Source: Hermatobates lingyangjiaoensis
Taxonomy: Eukaryota; Arthropoda; Insecta; Hemiptera; Hermatobatidae
Direction: 5' to 3'
Length of the DNA stretch: 64,000 nucleotides
NCBI GenBank assembly: GCA_026182355.1
Contig: JAPFBL010000104.1
Coordinates: 2,225,501-2,289,500 of the forward strand
Below, one piece after another: positions 35,139-46,494 of the stretch (positions within the stretch are counted from its first letter, which is position 1; the number at the start of each line of letters is the position of its first letter). The translations under genes and the position numbers were made by a program. A model generated the notes under the pieces. That model made no database searches and was not told the DNA's origin. It saw only the letters and a program-made list of their open reading frames with translations.

Positions 35139-35354
35139 CATCCAAAATCTTATAGATATAATGCAGTTCACACTGTTTGAAGGATCAAATTTATAATTTA
35201 CCCACAAAATAGACTTTTAGTATAGATGTGCTGTATATTTTGTGAAAACTATATTCTGTAAGAGTAACTTTGTTAGCCAAATAAATGATTTTAGATAACA
35301 TTTTGTTTTCTCCTAAACTACTCCCTACAGAGTTTGACACTTGGATGATTCTAA

Positions 35355-35650
35355 TGTAGTGCAATCTGTTATTATGTGGTATTTACTCATTGTAGGGTAA
35401 AAATCTAATGAAATGGTCTCCACATATAAAACTTTTAATGATATAAACAACGCGTTTCGAACACGTAGTGTTCTTCTTCAGGCATTAACTAAAAAAAATA
35501 CAATGACACCAGAGAGTTATCTATAGTACAAAGTAAATAAGTACAAAAATTAATATAAAATAAAATAAGGCAGAAAGTACGAACCTAATGGTGAGGGCCT
35601 CTGAATAAGACTGACTGGAAATGGAAAGGACATGGGTGGGGGTATATAGG
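35355..35650 (-). mobile_element. PLE-like 3' end, family C, copy 1
   Basis: On the minus strand: body at the right, hammerhead-like core, then a conserved terminal segment (ATTTTTACCCTACAATGAGT then TAATAACAGATTGCAC). It is homologous to 54652-55025 and 57684-57960 over about 250 bp. Here, as in the right arm at 54.9 kb, the terminal segment extends beyond CCCTACA, showing the true end is further out than in the third copy. Confidence 0.6.
35448..35483 (-). ncRNA. hammerhead-like motif, family C
   Basis: CTGAAGA, one A, a 6-bp stem II (GAACAC with GTGTTC) with a 3-nt loop, GAA, stem III ACGCGT (two pairs and a 2-nt loop), base T. Stem I is weak here (about 2 bp). The GAAACGCGT ending is the form I know from PLE hammerheads in other animals. 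Confidence 0.55.
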
Positions 35651-37620
35651 GTACATCTGTTTCTTATTAGAGCAGGTAGAGTTTCCTCTAAAGTTAGGCT
35701 GAGCCTTTACATTTTCTTTTAGACTAAGTGTAGGAAACATATTGAAAAAATAACACACAGAGCTATAACGAAATATAAACCAAATATATGTATAAGGAGG
35801 AAGTAGAACTTTTTTTTTTTTTTTTTTTTATATTATTATTTTTATATAAATAAATTAAGAAACGTTGTACATTTGGGGATTTGCTCATTGAGGCAAGTAG
35901 AAGAATTATCGTGCACTAGTTTGTTGATTTCATAGCCTTCTAAAATAGTTATTTCCCGGAATTTATTGTTTCTGTGTAGTATTTCTATATTTGAAGTTAT
36001 TATGATATTTATTATTATGATACTAATTGTAGCTTTAAAATAAGAACAACGGCTTTTGTGCGACCTAAAAAGTAAGTCTAGGTTACAAAAAAAAATTACT
36101 TATGGCCAATTCAAATTCTTCTGGACAAGAATCTTAAATTATGGCCAAAAGTAACTGCTGAATTGAGGATGACTTTATATTTCTCTGTCAAAATTATTCT
36201 GACAATAAGGAGCAATATAGCATAATTTATGAATCGTGAAAATTTTATCATGCTAACCACAAAATATAGAAGAATACAATTTTGTAAAGAATATTTCAAC
36301 TGAAATTATTATACTATAAAAAAAATTGCGAAAATTGTAATAACTGCAAAAGGTTTTAAAAGCTTGAAACTCAACTTGGAATAATGATAACCTTCTGTAT
36401 TGCTGGTTTATTTTACACGAACGTAGACATTTTTTATCAGAAGGAGCGAACAAAATTGTTATTCAAAGGTTTAATAAACGACATCTGCTGATACTTTAAT
36501 GATTTAATATGATATCTAAGAAGAATATAATTCTTCAATCTATAACAGCAAATGCAAATAAACGCTTATGATGTTTTCCAGCATGTGATAAAAGATTTTC
36601 TGGAGAAGTTTTGTAATCAATCATGTTGCATCATTTAAGAAATCGTTCTATCAGACATATACGAGTAGTTTTCTGTGTCTAATAACCCCATTGTTTTTGT
36701 TTATATTTACGTTTATCTTTACGACAAAATGGCTACTAACTTTATGCTATCTCTGTAATGTTCCATAGAATATAACTATCGTATGAGGTATTGTTCTGCC
36801 AGAAATATTTAATGAACTCTGAATATTGGAAGAGAAGTATCATCTGAAAAACTAAAATGAAAGATCTGAAAGTGATAGGTATTTCGTTCAGTTTGCAGAA
36901 AGATATCATATTTCTCTAGAGCTATGATTACAAATTTGTTATAAAAGTAAAATGTATAAACAATATTAAAACAAACAAATTCATTAAATTAATTATTTAT
37001 AACTTTGATAATAATTTTCCTCTTGTCAAACTGTGATAATATGTCACGATAGCCACATTGAACCAAATGTAAGTGAATTGTACCAAACTCGTTGACAATC
37101 AAGTGAGTTTTGTTTTTTTTATTTTACTGTGTCTATCTTGTAGTCGTAATTTAAAACTCGCTATTAAAGTTTTGTAAAATCTAGTATGGCTATATCCAAT
37201 TTATCAATTATAAGAAATTTGAAATCAATTTATCAAACTTTATCTAGAACAATCCGACATGTTATTATTAAACAGATGCTTGAGTCTCATTGGTCAAGTA
37301 CGCACCGATCTATACTTATACTATTAAGTTTTTCTTTGTCGTTTGTAATATGAAATTAACATTAGATTTTACGTTCATTTATCCTACTTCATAATTATCA
37401 TTAGAAGAGAATATCTCACATATATTGGCTGAAGGTATGATTTCCCAAAAATATTTAATTTTTCTTACAGATAATTACCATTAATTCACTCTTATAGTAT
37501 TCAAAGTTCGTCTCTTCCTGACCAATTCTACATCATCTTATGATGTTCAAAGCAACTTGCATAAGTGGTAGCTAAAAGTTTAATATCTGGTTATATGCTC
37601 TACATCAATTTTGAAGTACT
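35650..37620. other. AT-rich stretch, nothing recognised
   Basis: It contains a T-run near 35811-35830. No coding signature. Confidence 0.6.
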
Positions 37621-37629
37621 TTTTTTTTT

Positions 37630-38385
37630 AAGATTTATTAGTATAGTTAAGTTCAGATGGAATGAGGTTGTTAAATAAAATTGGACCCGGTTGTGCAAGA
37701 ATCCTTTTATTTGCTTTTTTCTCCATCCATTCATCAATTGTTACCTGGAAAAGGCTGAAATTTTTAGAGTAAAAAGGCTTTGAAATGCAAAAGGTTTCTT
37801 TGGATACAACATTTTCCAGTCTATTGCCTCATTACGCTGTATTCCCTTGTGCCCAGGTATCCAAATGAAAGCTAATTTATTCTTACTAGCCTTAGAATTA
37901 ATTTTTGATCCCTCAGTATATCAGACAAAACTTCTTATTTGAAATCAGTAAACTTTCATTCCAGAATAATATTGTTTATTACTTCGATGCCTCTCTAAAA
38001 TATTTGTTGTGGGGCAATACATCTGACAACATAAAGGCTTAATATTAATGTTTTGCTCCAATAAATTTTGAAGTTTATTTCCCATAAGGACATTTCCATT
38101 TTGTACCTGCCATAATAGACTCTAAATAATCATTTTTAAGGTCGAGGTAGTTTAATATTTTTTCTACCTGGAGGTTTTTATTGCTCCTATTATCCCTAAA
38201 AACATTTATTTTTGTAAATCAATAATGCCTAACTGTGTCCTTGGTATTAATTAATTAATAATAAGTACCTTTTCATTAATCTTTGGACTCCCTACGTCTG
38301 ATACATATGATAGCATTTTATCACAGCTTTAATACTAGGTAATATCGTAGGCCATAACATACTTCCATATTCAAAACTTTCTTAA
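37630..38385 (-). pseudogene. Decayed LINE with RNase H remnant
   Basis: On the minus strand, 37810-37860 translates as FIWIPGHKGIQRNEAID, which is the WIPGHxGIxGNExAD motif of a LINE RNase H domain with changed residues. Downstream (37640-37790) a broken frame reads FQVTIDEWMEKKANKRIL and TIDEWM-type text shared with 29840-30000 on the plus strand. Stops and frameshifts are throughout. RNase H indicates an I- or Jockey-type LINE different from the R1-like element. Confidence 0.6.
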
Positions 38386-38399
38386 ATAAATTAGATCAA

Positions 38400-38585
38400 C
38401 CAAGCTGTAAGGACTGTAGTGTTAACACGAACTTTTGGGTACACTCCCACCTACCATACACAGAAATCATAAAAAATGCCAGAAAAAGGACTTTGGGGAC
38501 CTGGAAACAAGCAAATCCATCAAATTCTCGAGGTCAAACTTTGACTGACGAATCATTACTTTATTTCATTTATATTAAAGTAATT
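38400..38585 (+). repeat. Second copy of the dispersed repeat seen at 4.3 kb
   Basis: It shares the CATACA, CATAAAAAA, GGGGACCT and TACTTTATTT blocks with 4270-4500. A broken translation reads HKKCQKKDFGDLETSKSIKF. Possibly the 3' coding end of an old LINE. Confidence 0.4.
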
Positions 38586-38693
38586 GATACCATATAAAAT
38601 TAACTTTGATTTGGTAAAAAAATATATATTCTGTTGTTTCGAATATAATTTCTATTATTATTATAGAGAATATATCATTATTATATATATTTC

Positions 38694-39399
38694 TTGGTGA
38701 TAGCTGGCATCATTCCAGTTGACCTACCAACGAGAGAAAGGAGGCCATTTACCGAAGAAAGGAAGAAGTCTGTAGAGAATTTGCTCACTCAGAAGTAGGC
38801 GTACCCTAGAGAGATGGCAAGAGGTGTGGGAACACGAGACTAGAGGGCGCTGGACGTTTAAGGTAATTAGAGATGTCCGTGATTGTGGGTCGAGAGAAGT
38901 CATGGAGAGGTGGGGTATTAGCCGATACGATTTCCCAGCGGACATGGATACTTCAGCGTCTACCTGTACAAGATAGGAAAGCACCAGACATTCGAGTGCT
39001 TGTATTACTCAGCAGTGGACGATGTCGAGAACACATTCTTTTCTTGCCAAAAATGGAATAATCAGAGTAGTGACTTGATGAAGAGAATCAGTATATTTTC
39101 TCCAGAAAATATTATGGTCTAGATGATCCAGAGTGCTGATGTGTGGAGTATGGTAGACTGGCTAGTCAAAAATATCGTCACAACCAAAAATAGACACTTA
39201 GAAGAGCTAGAATAACAAATCCTAAACTAAGGTTGCCTTACGTGAGGAAAAGAGTAGCCTAGCCTGAAGTAGTGTGAAAAATGGTTCCAGGCTAGTTTTT
39301 TAGAAGAAAAACTAAGTGTTTTAGTTGGTAGTCCGGTTAATCTGGGAGCTCAGCACTATGTCCGTAAATGCATTTCACCTCCTTGCAAAAGAAAAAAAA
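38694..39399 (+). pseudogene. 5'-truncated copy of the R1-like LINE
   Basis: Homologous to the last 180 codons of ORF2 (from VIAGIIPVDL, residue about 821 of the intact copy) plus the complete 3' untranslated region and an A-rich tail. Frameshifts and stops are present (for example after KKSVENLLTQK), so it is non-functional. ERWQEVWEHETRGRWTFKVI closely follows the intact ERWQ/DRWQEAWENDTRGRW segment. The zinc motif region is recognisable at about 38995-39050. It has probably been present longer than the intact copy at 13-18 kb. Confidence 0.85.
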
Positions 39400-40350
39400 T
39401 ATATATTATTATTATTATACTGCTGTGAAAAAACTGAACAGGAGTAATATTAAACTGACAAAAGAGCCCAGTTATACTGGTAGGCACCCCATATAATTAT
39501 TTCTTAAATTAGTATACTACTTATTTAAAAATTTTGTATCTCTCTTGGGTGTTTTAAGGACTCAGGACTAAATTAAGAGTGAACTAGAAGCAAATAGGGA
39601 GGATCAATAGTTTTTTCGTAAACTGGCCTCAAATATGATTCCTTTTCTTGCAGGTACTCAATTCCACCCATAAAATAAACAATAGACTTTAAGATTAAAA
39701 TTAGTAAATCCGTTTGGATTAAATATAGAATTACTTGATGATACATTATTTTATTTTTTGTATTTAAACACCTTCCCTCTCATGTGTTTCACATCGTGGA
39801 CTAGGTAAATATTACCCCTTGGCCGTCAACAATAACTTTAATGGCTGGATATTTTTTTTATATATATTAACTCGTCTCTCAAGAGACAGAAGTTTCATCT
39901 TTTCAATTTATTTCATACTCCTTGTTACTTTGTAAAAAGAATTAATCCAAAGCAGGAAATTAAAAAAACAATCTAATAAAAAGTTTCCCATGGGAACGAA
40001 CTGACGCTTTCCTTTTGTGTATGCTTTTATTAAAAAAAAACTTTTTAAAAATATTAATCTTTAGACTGCATTGTTAATTTTCAAAAACTTAAAAAGCTAC
40101 AGTTATTTTTAATTTTCATATAATACTTGTATATTGGTTGTTTCTTGTTATATTTTTATTTGAAAAAATCGTCTTAAGGGTTGTAGACTTTAGTTACTGA
40201 GGCCTAGTTCCTAGAAACTAATAGTTTGTTCATAATTCTAGCTAAATGACATACATGAATCCTGTTCTTATTTTGAATGAGGTAATTTTACTATCATCCT
40301 ATAGGATATGGCCGAGGTTCCTATATTCCTATATATATATTATCTATTTA
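39400..40350. other. AT-rich stretch, nothing recognised
   Basis: No coding or repeat signature was seen. Confidence 0.6.
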
Positions 40351-40365
40351 TCTATATATATACAT

Positions 40366-40475
40366 AAAAAGATTTCACATAAACACGTGAAACAACAATC
40401 AATGATTAAACCACAATAAGAATGGGAAAACAAGACTTGTTTTCCCATTCTTATTGTGGTTTAATCATTGATATA
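40366..40475. repeat. Short palindrome made of family D tails
   Basis: Two inverted copies of the terminal family D segment (TCAATGATTAAACCACAATA and its complement) meet at ACAAGACTTGT. The arms are about 35 bp and perfect. The ribozyme part is absent on both sides. The left side extends further into TTTCACATAAACACGTGAAA. Confidence 0.85.
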
Positions 40476-40489
40476 TATACATATATATA

Positions 40490-40745
40490 TATTGATAAAA
40501 GTATCGACCGTGGAATAGAAACAAATCTAAAGTTTATCGGGACTCGGTCAGTTCTTCAGGTTCAAATTAAACTCTCATTGCCAACGTTTCGGTCTTTATT
40601 TAAAACCTTTTTCATTGGCCTATATGATTATACATTAGGCCTATGAAAAAGGTTTTAAATAAAGACCGAAACGTTGGCAATGAGAGTTTAATATGAACCT
40701 GAAGAACTGACCGAGTCCCTATAAACTTTAGTTTTGTTTTATACA
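40490..40745. mobile_element. Family H palindrome, copy 1
   Basis: The arms (about 40495-40620 and 40637-40738) share GACTCGGTCAGTTCTTCAGG, AACTCTCATTGCCAACG and TTTCGGTCTTTATTTAAAAC in inverted orientation. They point outward and are bounded by TATATA tracts. The centre is AGGCC-rich. No coding sequence. The GAAACGTTGGC end with a preceding hairpin suggests a decayed hammerhead in which core base G5 is deleted (CTATGA for CTGATGA). Confidence 0.75.
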
Positions 40746-40749
40746 TATA

Positions 40750-41110
40750 TATACCTACATATATAGTCCTATTTATGACTGAGGTTCGGCGATAAGCATA
40801 GCACCTCGAGTGCGTTTTACTAGTTCTATCTGTATTCCTTTTCTGTTATTTATCCTCAGAAAAAATCATCATTTATTTGTAAACTGAACTCAATTTTTCT
40901 TCATCTCGTATTATAAAAGAAAAATCAAAAACTATGAACTATTAGTTTTTCGTGTTAAGAGGTAAACAAATCTTGTTTTAAACCCATAGAAAGTATTGAT
41001 TGAACCAAACATAAAGAACAATAAATATTATTTGATTAGTTATTTCAGAGAATGAGTAAAAGAAACAAGATGAACTTGCAAGGTTAACAGTTGCACAATG
41101 AGTTTGAAGT
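40750..41110. other. AT-rich stretch, nothing recognised
   Basis: No coding or repeat signature was seen. Confidence 0.5.
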
Positions 41111-41114
41111 ATCC

Positions 41115-41265
41115 GTATGTTAGGTTAGGTTAGGTTGTAGTGGCAGTCCTACAAGGGAACACACGTAGGCCGAGCATTGGCCCTTTGTGATACCACACAA
41201 TGAAGATTGATTCTACAGTGGGTCTCCTAAATTTTGCCTAACTCATGTTATCCGTATGTTACAGG
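41115..41265 (+). repeat. Dispersed GGTTAGG-containing repeat, copy 1
   Basis: Begins TTAGGTTAGGTTAGGTTG, then GTAGTGGCAGTCC, ACACACGTAGGCC, CATTGGCCC and TTTGTGATACCAC. A diverged copy lies at 53805-53910, and a short piece may be present at 49028-49060. Repeats with this opening and a TTGTGATACCAC block are common in arthropod genomes to my knowledge. The class is not certain. Confidence 0.55.
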
Positions 41266-41880
41266 CCAACAAGAACATTTTAGAATGGAATCCAGAATTA
41301 ATATAATTTTAGAATAATTCTCTTACTCCAGATGGTAAATAATGTTGTGGCTACACTGTGCATACAGGTTTTGCAGATAACAAATATTTATTCAAAACAA
41401 ACATGCTTATATAGATAGTGCGTACCGTGTAGCCCCAATGTCTTGTTCATAGCAAAATACAAAGACCTGAACATTTCTAACTAAGAAAAAGTATTAATGG
41501 CATACTTTTTTTCAACAATAAGCATAACGGCAGACTCTAACATGTTCAACATCGCTATAATAGAGTTGGTTATAAATATAAAACATTTCCTACTGCTGAA
41601 CATATTGCATTATGAAAAATAATATTTTTAAATTAGAAGTCACTGCATCGTTCAGTAAAACTGGAAGATTGCAACAGTAACGATGAAGGAAAAAAATGTA
41701 TACTTTAGTTAATGAAAAAGCAGCTAATTTTTAAAAACACTATTTTAATTAAAAAGTGACATCAATCTCGTTTGAACAAAGCTTGCTATTAATGCGCTAT
41801 TCCAGAGAATCTGTTCAGAATGTCTAAATGCTTCAAACATTAGCAGTGAAAAATTTTCCACCATCTCATTTGATGAAAAA
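41265..41880. other. AT-rich stretch, nothing recognised
   Basis: No supported coding frame or repeat. Confidence 0.5.
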
Positions 41881-41899
41881 AATGAAAAACGTAATAATG

Positions 41900-42075
41900 G
41901 TAACTGGGGACCAGGGTAGCGTACGTGCTGGCCTCTGGACTGGTAGGTCCAGGGTTCTATACACACTTTATTCCTCCATTTATTTACATGGAAGGTGCAA
42001 AAAATCTAAACCTGTCGTTCCTTGTAGAAGACGTTAAGGCGTTGGTCTTATCTTAAGGTCTCCACTATAAATACA
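41900..42075 (+). repeat. Possible tRNA-derived SINE
   Basis: TAGCGTACGTGCTGG at about 41917 resembles a pol III A box and GGTTCTATAC at about 41950 resembles a B box, at a distance usual for a tRNA-derived head. A non-tRNA body rich in CTTAAGG-type sequence follows. No tail repeat or duplication was established. Confidence 0.35.
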
Positions 42076-42284
42076 TTTAAGTTAGTTAAAATATAGAATG
42101 TTCATTGTCAAAGGTCCAAACTTTCTACTATGTGTCTTCCCTCGTGGGGCTGCCATTGCAACCTATGTTACCTTAATCTAACGATTATAAACAAATATAG
42201 AAGTATTAAGGTACTACCTATATTATTATATAGATAATCTATATATTGATGGTAATATCTGCATTATTAACATAATGATAAAGG

Positions 42285-42428
42285 TGTCGACCGTGAAGTA
42301 AAAACAAAATACAATTGTTTATCAGGACTCCGTCAGTTCTTCAGGTTCAAAATTAACGTCAGGAATGAGAGTTTATTTTAAACCTGAAGATCTGACCGAG
42401 TCCTGATAAAAAGTTTAAGTATATATTA
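42285..42428. mobile_element. Family H palindrome, copy 2 (short)
   Basis: The left arm contains CCGTCAGTTCTTCAGGTTC and the right arm AACCTGAAGATCTGACCGAG in inverted order, with TATCAGGACT/AGTCCTGATA at the outside. It is more diverged and shorter than copies 1 and 3. Confidence 0.65.
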
Positions 42429-42429
42429 T

Positions 42430-44440
42430 TAACGTTACAGTCACTTGACCTGACTCCATTTTGTTTGATTTAATCATATTTGCTTTTATACAATTGTTGT
42501 TTATTAGGTTAATATGTATTATTTATTAATTAAAGATAATATAAATAAATAAATACCCTTTATTAGTATTTTGATCCATATATACAGAAATAAATAACGC
42601 AGTAATGATAAAACTCTATTTCATTGTTAATTTGATAATTTTGTTCTATTATTTTCAGTCTGCTAGTATTCAAAAGGTTCCAGTGCCTGTCTGTTTATTT
42701 GTTCCTTTTGTACCAATTACTTTTTTACATAAACATTAAAGCCAGAGTTCCGTAACTAGAAAAGATCTGAAACTGTATGGATCATGCCACTTGGAAATAT
42801 TCATTTATTTACGTATTATACGTATTTAGTAATGAGGTCATGTTATCATTTTCTATGATATTTTTATTTTCAATTTACACTTCACCTTAAGTAACCTTAA
42901 TTTATCCGTCTTTGCAACTAATTAAGGTTATAGTTAATTAATTATCAGCTATCAAGCTCTAGATGGTGACTTATTCCAAACCACAAACTCTCTGAATGTA
43001 CATCTAAAGTTGTTGTAAATCATGGGCTGTAAAAGTTTAAAAACAAATTCCTACAAAATATTGAGTTTAAGATAATTTAAAAACAGATATTTTTAAAACA
43101 TTTGAAGAGGCATGGTCCATTACAACTATTATATATTCTTTGCAAAAAGTGATTGTTCCACATCTCTTTGAGAAGTCCGAAAAAATTCAAATAAAATAAA
43201 AAAAATGAGTTTAGATTATCTGCAATATAACAATAACAAAGCTAGTGTATCATTATATTAAGAAAAAAAATTTTCCAAAATAATTAGTAGTGCTATCATT
43301 TTATTATTTGCTTTCAACAGCTGGGCAAAACTGGGCTGCCTTAATAATGACCTTAGAATAAATTTAACTAATATAGAATGTACATTTATACTAGTACTAA
43401 CAATATCAAAATAAACTCCATTAAAAAGAAATTGACAGTAGTTGAAAGGCAAGGATGCTATCAGTTATTGATCCTTTCATATGAGGGCATATTAAATTGA
43501 CAGCCGTGTAGGTAATTGATTTTTGCCACACAGGAAAGCCCATATCAAGGGCAATATCAAATTGTTTGACACCTCTTTTAATAATCGCCGCATTCCTCAT
43601 CCCATCAGTATTTTTCTTTATAAAGACTATATGTAATTAAAAAAAAAAGGAAACTGTTATTTTCCTTAAAATATCTCAGCTAATATGTAAATACTCGAAA
43701 TAGTAATGCTCTAGTTAATATGCCGATGTGCAAAGTCAGGCTATCTGTCTGTCACAAACAGAAAAATAGTAGACAAATGAGGAAGAGAAAAGTGAAACTT
43801 CTTTCAGTTAATGAAAGGGAAGAAAATCAGCGAAAAGTCTTGAAAAAAAGATTTTAAACCTTCACATGTGAAGATTTAAAATGTTTAAATATTCACGATA
43901 AGTTTCAGAAAACTTAAAAGAATTCGAAACCAATAAATCCTTTAGAATGAATTCCTCCTTACGTCTGAACAAACAAATACATAGTTTTCCGAAATTATTT
44001 GACTTTGAATGATATGTTTACCTTGCAACACAGCCATGTTCCAAGGTACGGTTAGGTAAATATACCCACCAAGACTTCCAACATTCCTCCGAACTCCGTC
44101 TGACACTTACCAAAACTCCCTGACCCTAAGTCCTTCCTAGGTCAGTCCCGTGTGTTAAAATCTCGGAGTGCAAGTAATTAACAATCTTTGTTATTTATAA
44201 ATTGGTTCATGTTTCAGCATATTGTTATAATTTAATAAAGTTCAGGATTAAATCATTTTTCATACTAACTCACTTGTTAAAAACCTCAATAGTGCAATTC
44301 AACATTCATATATTGTATTCAAATTCAAATCATTCACTCTGATGTTTTTAAACCTCACAGATATGTATATTTTTTAGACATAAACCTGAAGTAGAACATT
44401 AAGTATTTGAAACTCGTTGTTATTTTTCATATTAAAATTT
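42430..44440. other. No gene recognised
   Basis: AT-rich. A small GC-richer patch at about 44030-44170 is unidentified. Confidence 0.5.
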
Positions 44441-44457
44441 TTTTTTTTTTTTTTAGG

Positions 44458-44553
44458 AGACGTAATGAGATTCAAATGAACCTCATTTATATTATTAATA
44501 TTGAGTTAACAAGTTGTGCAATGTGTTAAAATGTTGTGTTTACTCATTTGCTA
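44458..44553 (+). repeat. Dispersed repeat pair member 1
   Basis: About 95 bp similar to 50090-50182: AGATTCAAATGAACCTCATTT, then an ATTAATATT block, then GTTAACAAGTTGTGCAATGT and TTTACTCATTT. Class unknown. Confidence 0.7.
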
Positions 44554-44559
44554 AAGTAT

Positions 44560-45285
44560 TATTGTTATATACTAAAATAATATTAAATATTAAAATATTA
44601 TGCTATCCATTTTGTGTTTATATCCGTTATTTTTGTTTTATACAAAATCTACTATCTTTGATTGGTTAATTTTAATATCATTGTGTAATTTTTTATGGTT
44701 CCAATACTACGCATCTCTATCTTCAGTTTCGGCCTTTGAATCCAAAGCATTAATGAACATCTGTATACAGTACTATGAAATGACTGTTTCCAAAAAAGAA
44801 AAAAAAGATGGGACGATGAGTTTTTAAAACAGAGATGCAGAATGACAAGAATTTTTCTATGTCTACAAAAGGTAGAGGAGTTTTTGTGGCGGCCTTTGAT
44901 GTTGGTCGCTTAGTAATTAAGGCTCGAAAGTTGCATCTGGTAGCGCCAAGTTGTGTATCTTGTTCCTGAGACTACAACCAGCTCTCTTGTCATTCTTCCC
45001 TAAACAGAGTTTACCTCGACTCACTTCTGAAACTGACATAAACTTTCTATTTAATTTTATTCACAGGAATACTAAATTAAATTAAGATAAAAGTCTTAAA
45101 TAAACCATTCCAAAATAATTTGCATCCTTACTTCTGTCTGTGTTTGTCTATTTACAACAGAACAGGTAAAAAATAATTTATGACAGTGCTCCAAGGGATA
45201 AGAAGATTAGTGTCCATTTTTTTTCTTACTTGTTATTATAATTATAAATCTGAGTTATTTCACTAAGTTATTGTTGGCCTATATT
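44560..45285. other. AT-rich stretch, nothing recognised
   Basis: The 75-residue frame at 44600-44827 is hydrophobic at its start but has no recognised domain. Confidence 0.5.
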
Positions 45286-45289
45286 TTAA

Positions 45290-45425
45290 ATGTTTTAAAA
45301 TAAACAAAACGTAGGCAATGAGAAATGAGAACGTTTGGTTTTAAACCTAAAAATTGACCTAATCCCGATTACATAATCCACCTATTCCATAAAACATTTG
45401 ATATTATTGAATATGTTATATATGT
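45290..45425 (+). repeat. Decayed family H piece
   Basis: It contains GTAGGCAATGAGA, GGTTTTAAACCTAAAAATTGACC and ATCCCGATTA, which follow the family H order with many changes, and ends in a TATATATG tract. Confidence 0.45.
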
Positions 45426-45468
45426 ATTTGTAAAAGTTGGAAGCAGTCCTTCATTTAAACAAATATTG

Positions 45469-45657
45469 TTAAATAACACCCCATATATATATATATATAT
45501 ATATATTGTTAAAATTTGCAGCAGCTTCTGCACTCACTAACTTTAAGCTGGTGGCCTCGATCCTTCGGGCGATTTTTCTTTCTTCTGGCTGCAGTTGCCA
45601 CAGCATCTGTCCTAGAGACATCTTCAATATTACACGAGCTTTCGACCATAGGAACAT
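45469..45657 (-). pseudogene. PLE ORF N-terminal fragment, left arm
   Basis: A mirror of 46470-46620. It encodes the start of a PLE ORF up to AEAAANFNN, where the TA array takes over and the rest is lost. Only the N-terminal region before the reverse transcriptase is present. Confidence 0.5.
45484..45506. repeat. (TA)n microsatellite
   Basis: A TA array at the left border of the family B palindrome. Confidence 0.95.
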
Positions 45658-45673
45658 TGGTCATCTTCAGGTA
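45633..45673 (-). ncRNA. hammerhead-like motif, family B, left arm
   Basis: CTGAAGA, one T, a 5-bp stem II (GACCA with TGGTC), GAA, minimal stem III AGCT, base C, and a 3-bp stem I (TAC with GTG, one wobble). It lies between the endonuclease ORF end and the next ORF start, the known location in PLE terminal repeats. Confidence 0.6.
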
Positions 45674-45730
45674 GAGCATGCCTTGTAGTAAACGGCTTAA
45701 ATGCCAATCAGGTTGACTAATTCTAACCAA

Positions 45731-46093
45731 TCAGAGCGCAGGGTTAAGGCTGCTGCTCTGATTGGACCTCATGCTCGGCTCCAGGCTCCTGCTCGTCGGA
45801 ATTACATACATGTCCTTGACCTGGAGGTTTATAGAGGGGTTCCTTTCCTTTATGTACAGGGCTTCCAATATTTGTAGCTTCTCCGCATTCTGTTCCGCCT
45901 GTATGATGGCAGTGCCCTGCACCAGCATCTCCCTCGTCAGCTGAGTGTTGTGTTTTTCCTGTGTATGTTTCTTGGGGGCTCCCGCAGTCAAATGAAGAGT
46001 TAGCCTCCTAGAGAGCTTAGTCGCAGTCATCCCAATGTACTTGGAAGGCAGGCTTTCACATTGTGAATGTGAAAGCCTGCCTTCCAAGTACAT
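45731..46093 (-). pseudogene. PLE GIY-YIG endonuclease, C-terminal part (left arm)
   Basis: An open frame of 120 residues starting at the palindrome centre. It has the YIG half (Y19-I20-G21), then KLSRRL with R29/R30, a conserved LTRE segment, the catalytic-type glutamate in ILEALYIKE (E77) and the final asparagine (N89). This is the endonuclease at the C-terminus of EN-positive Penelope-like elements, which nicks target DNA. The GIY half, the reverse transcriptase and everything upstream are missing, cut off at the inversion point. The first residues come from reading across the palindrome centre. Confidence 0.8.
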
Positions 46094-46396
46094 TGGGATG
46101 ACTGCGACTAAGCTCTCTAGGAGGCTAACTCTTCATTTGACTGCGGAGCCCCCAAGAAACATACACAGGAAAAACACAACACTCAGCTGACGAGGGAGAT
46201 GCTGGTGCAGGGCACTGCCATCATACAGGCGGAACAGAATGCGGAGAAGCTACAAATATTGGAAGCCCTGTACATAAAGGAAAGGAACCCCTCTATAAAC
46301 CTCCAGGTCAAGGACATGTATGTAATTCCGACGAGCAGGAGCCTGGAGCCGAGCATGAGGTCCAATCAGAGCAGCAGCCTTAACCCTGCGCTCTGA
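46082..46396 (+). pseudogene. PLE GIY-YIG endonuclease, C-terminal part (right arm, frameshifted)
   Basis: The same coding region as the left arm, starting SKYIGMTATKLSRRL on the plus strand. A single-base deletion near 46146 shifts the frame after LTA. The downstream part, from MLVQGTAIIQ at 46199, is open again in the other frame and keeps ILEALYIKERNPSIN. Otherwise it is nearly identical to the left arm. Confidence 0.75.
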
Positions 46397-46453
46397 TTGG
46401 TTAGAATTAGTCAACCTGATTGGCATTTAAGCCGTTTACTACAAGGCATGCTC

Positions 46454-46494
46454 TACCTGAAGATGACCAATGTTCCTATGGTCGAAAGCTCGTG
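46454..46494 (+). ncRNA. hammerhead-like motif, family B, right arm
   Basis: Mirror image of the motif at 45633-45673, with the same core, 5-bp stem II, AGCT stem III and short stem I. Confidence 0.6.

Noticed and set aside
34939..35207. His-Thr repeat proteins on the minus strand
   Set aside because: Translations of the (TG)n microsatellite.
41115..41140. Interstitial telomere repeat (TTAGG)n
   Set aside because: Only about three GGTTAGG-like units as the opening of a longer dispersed repeat; not a telomere tract.
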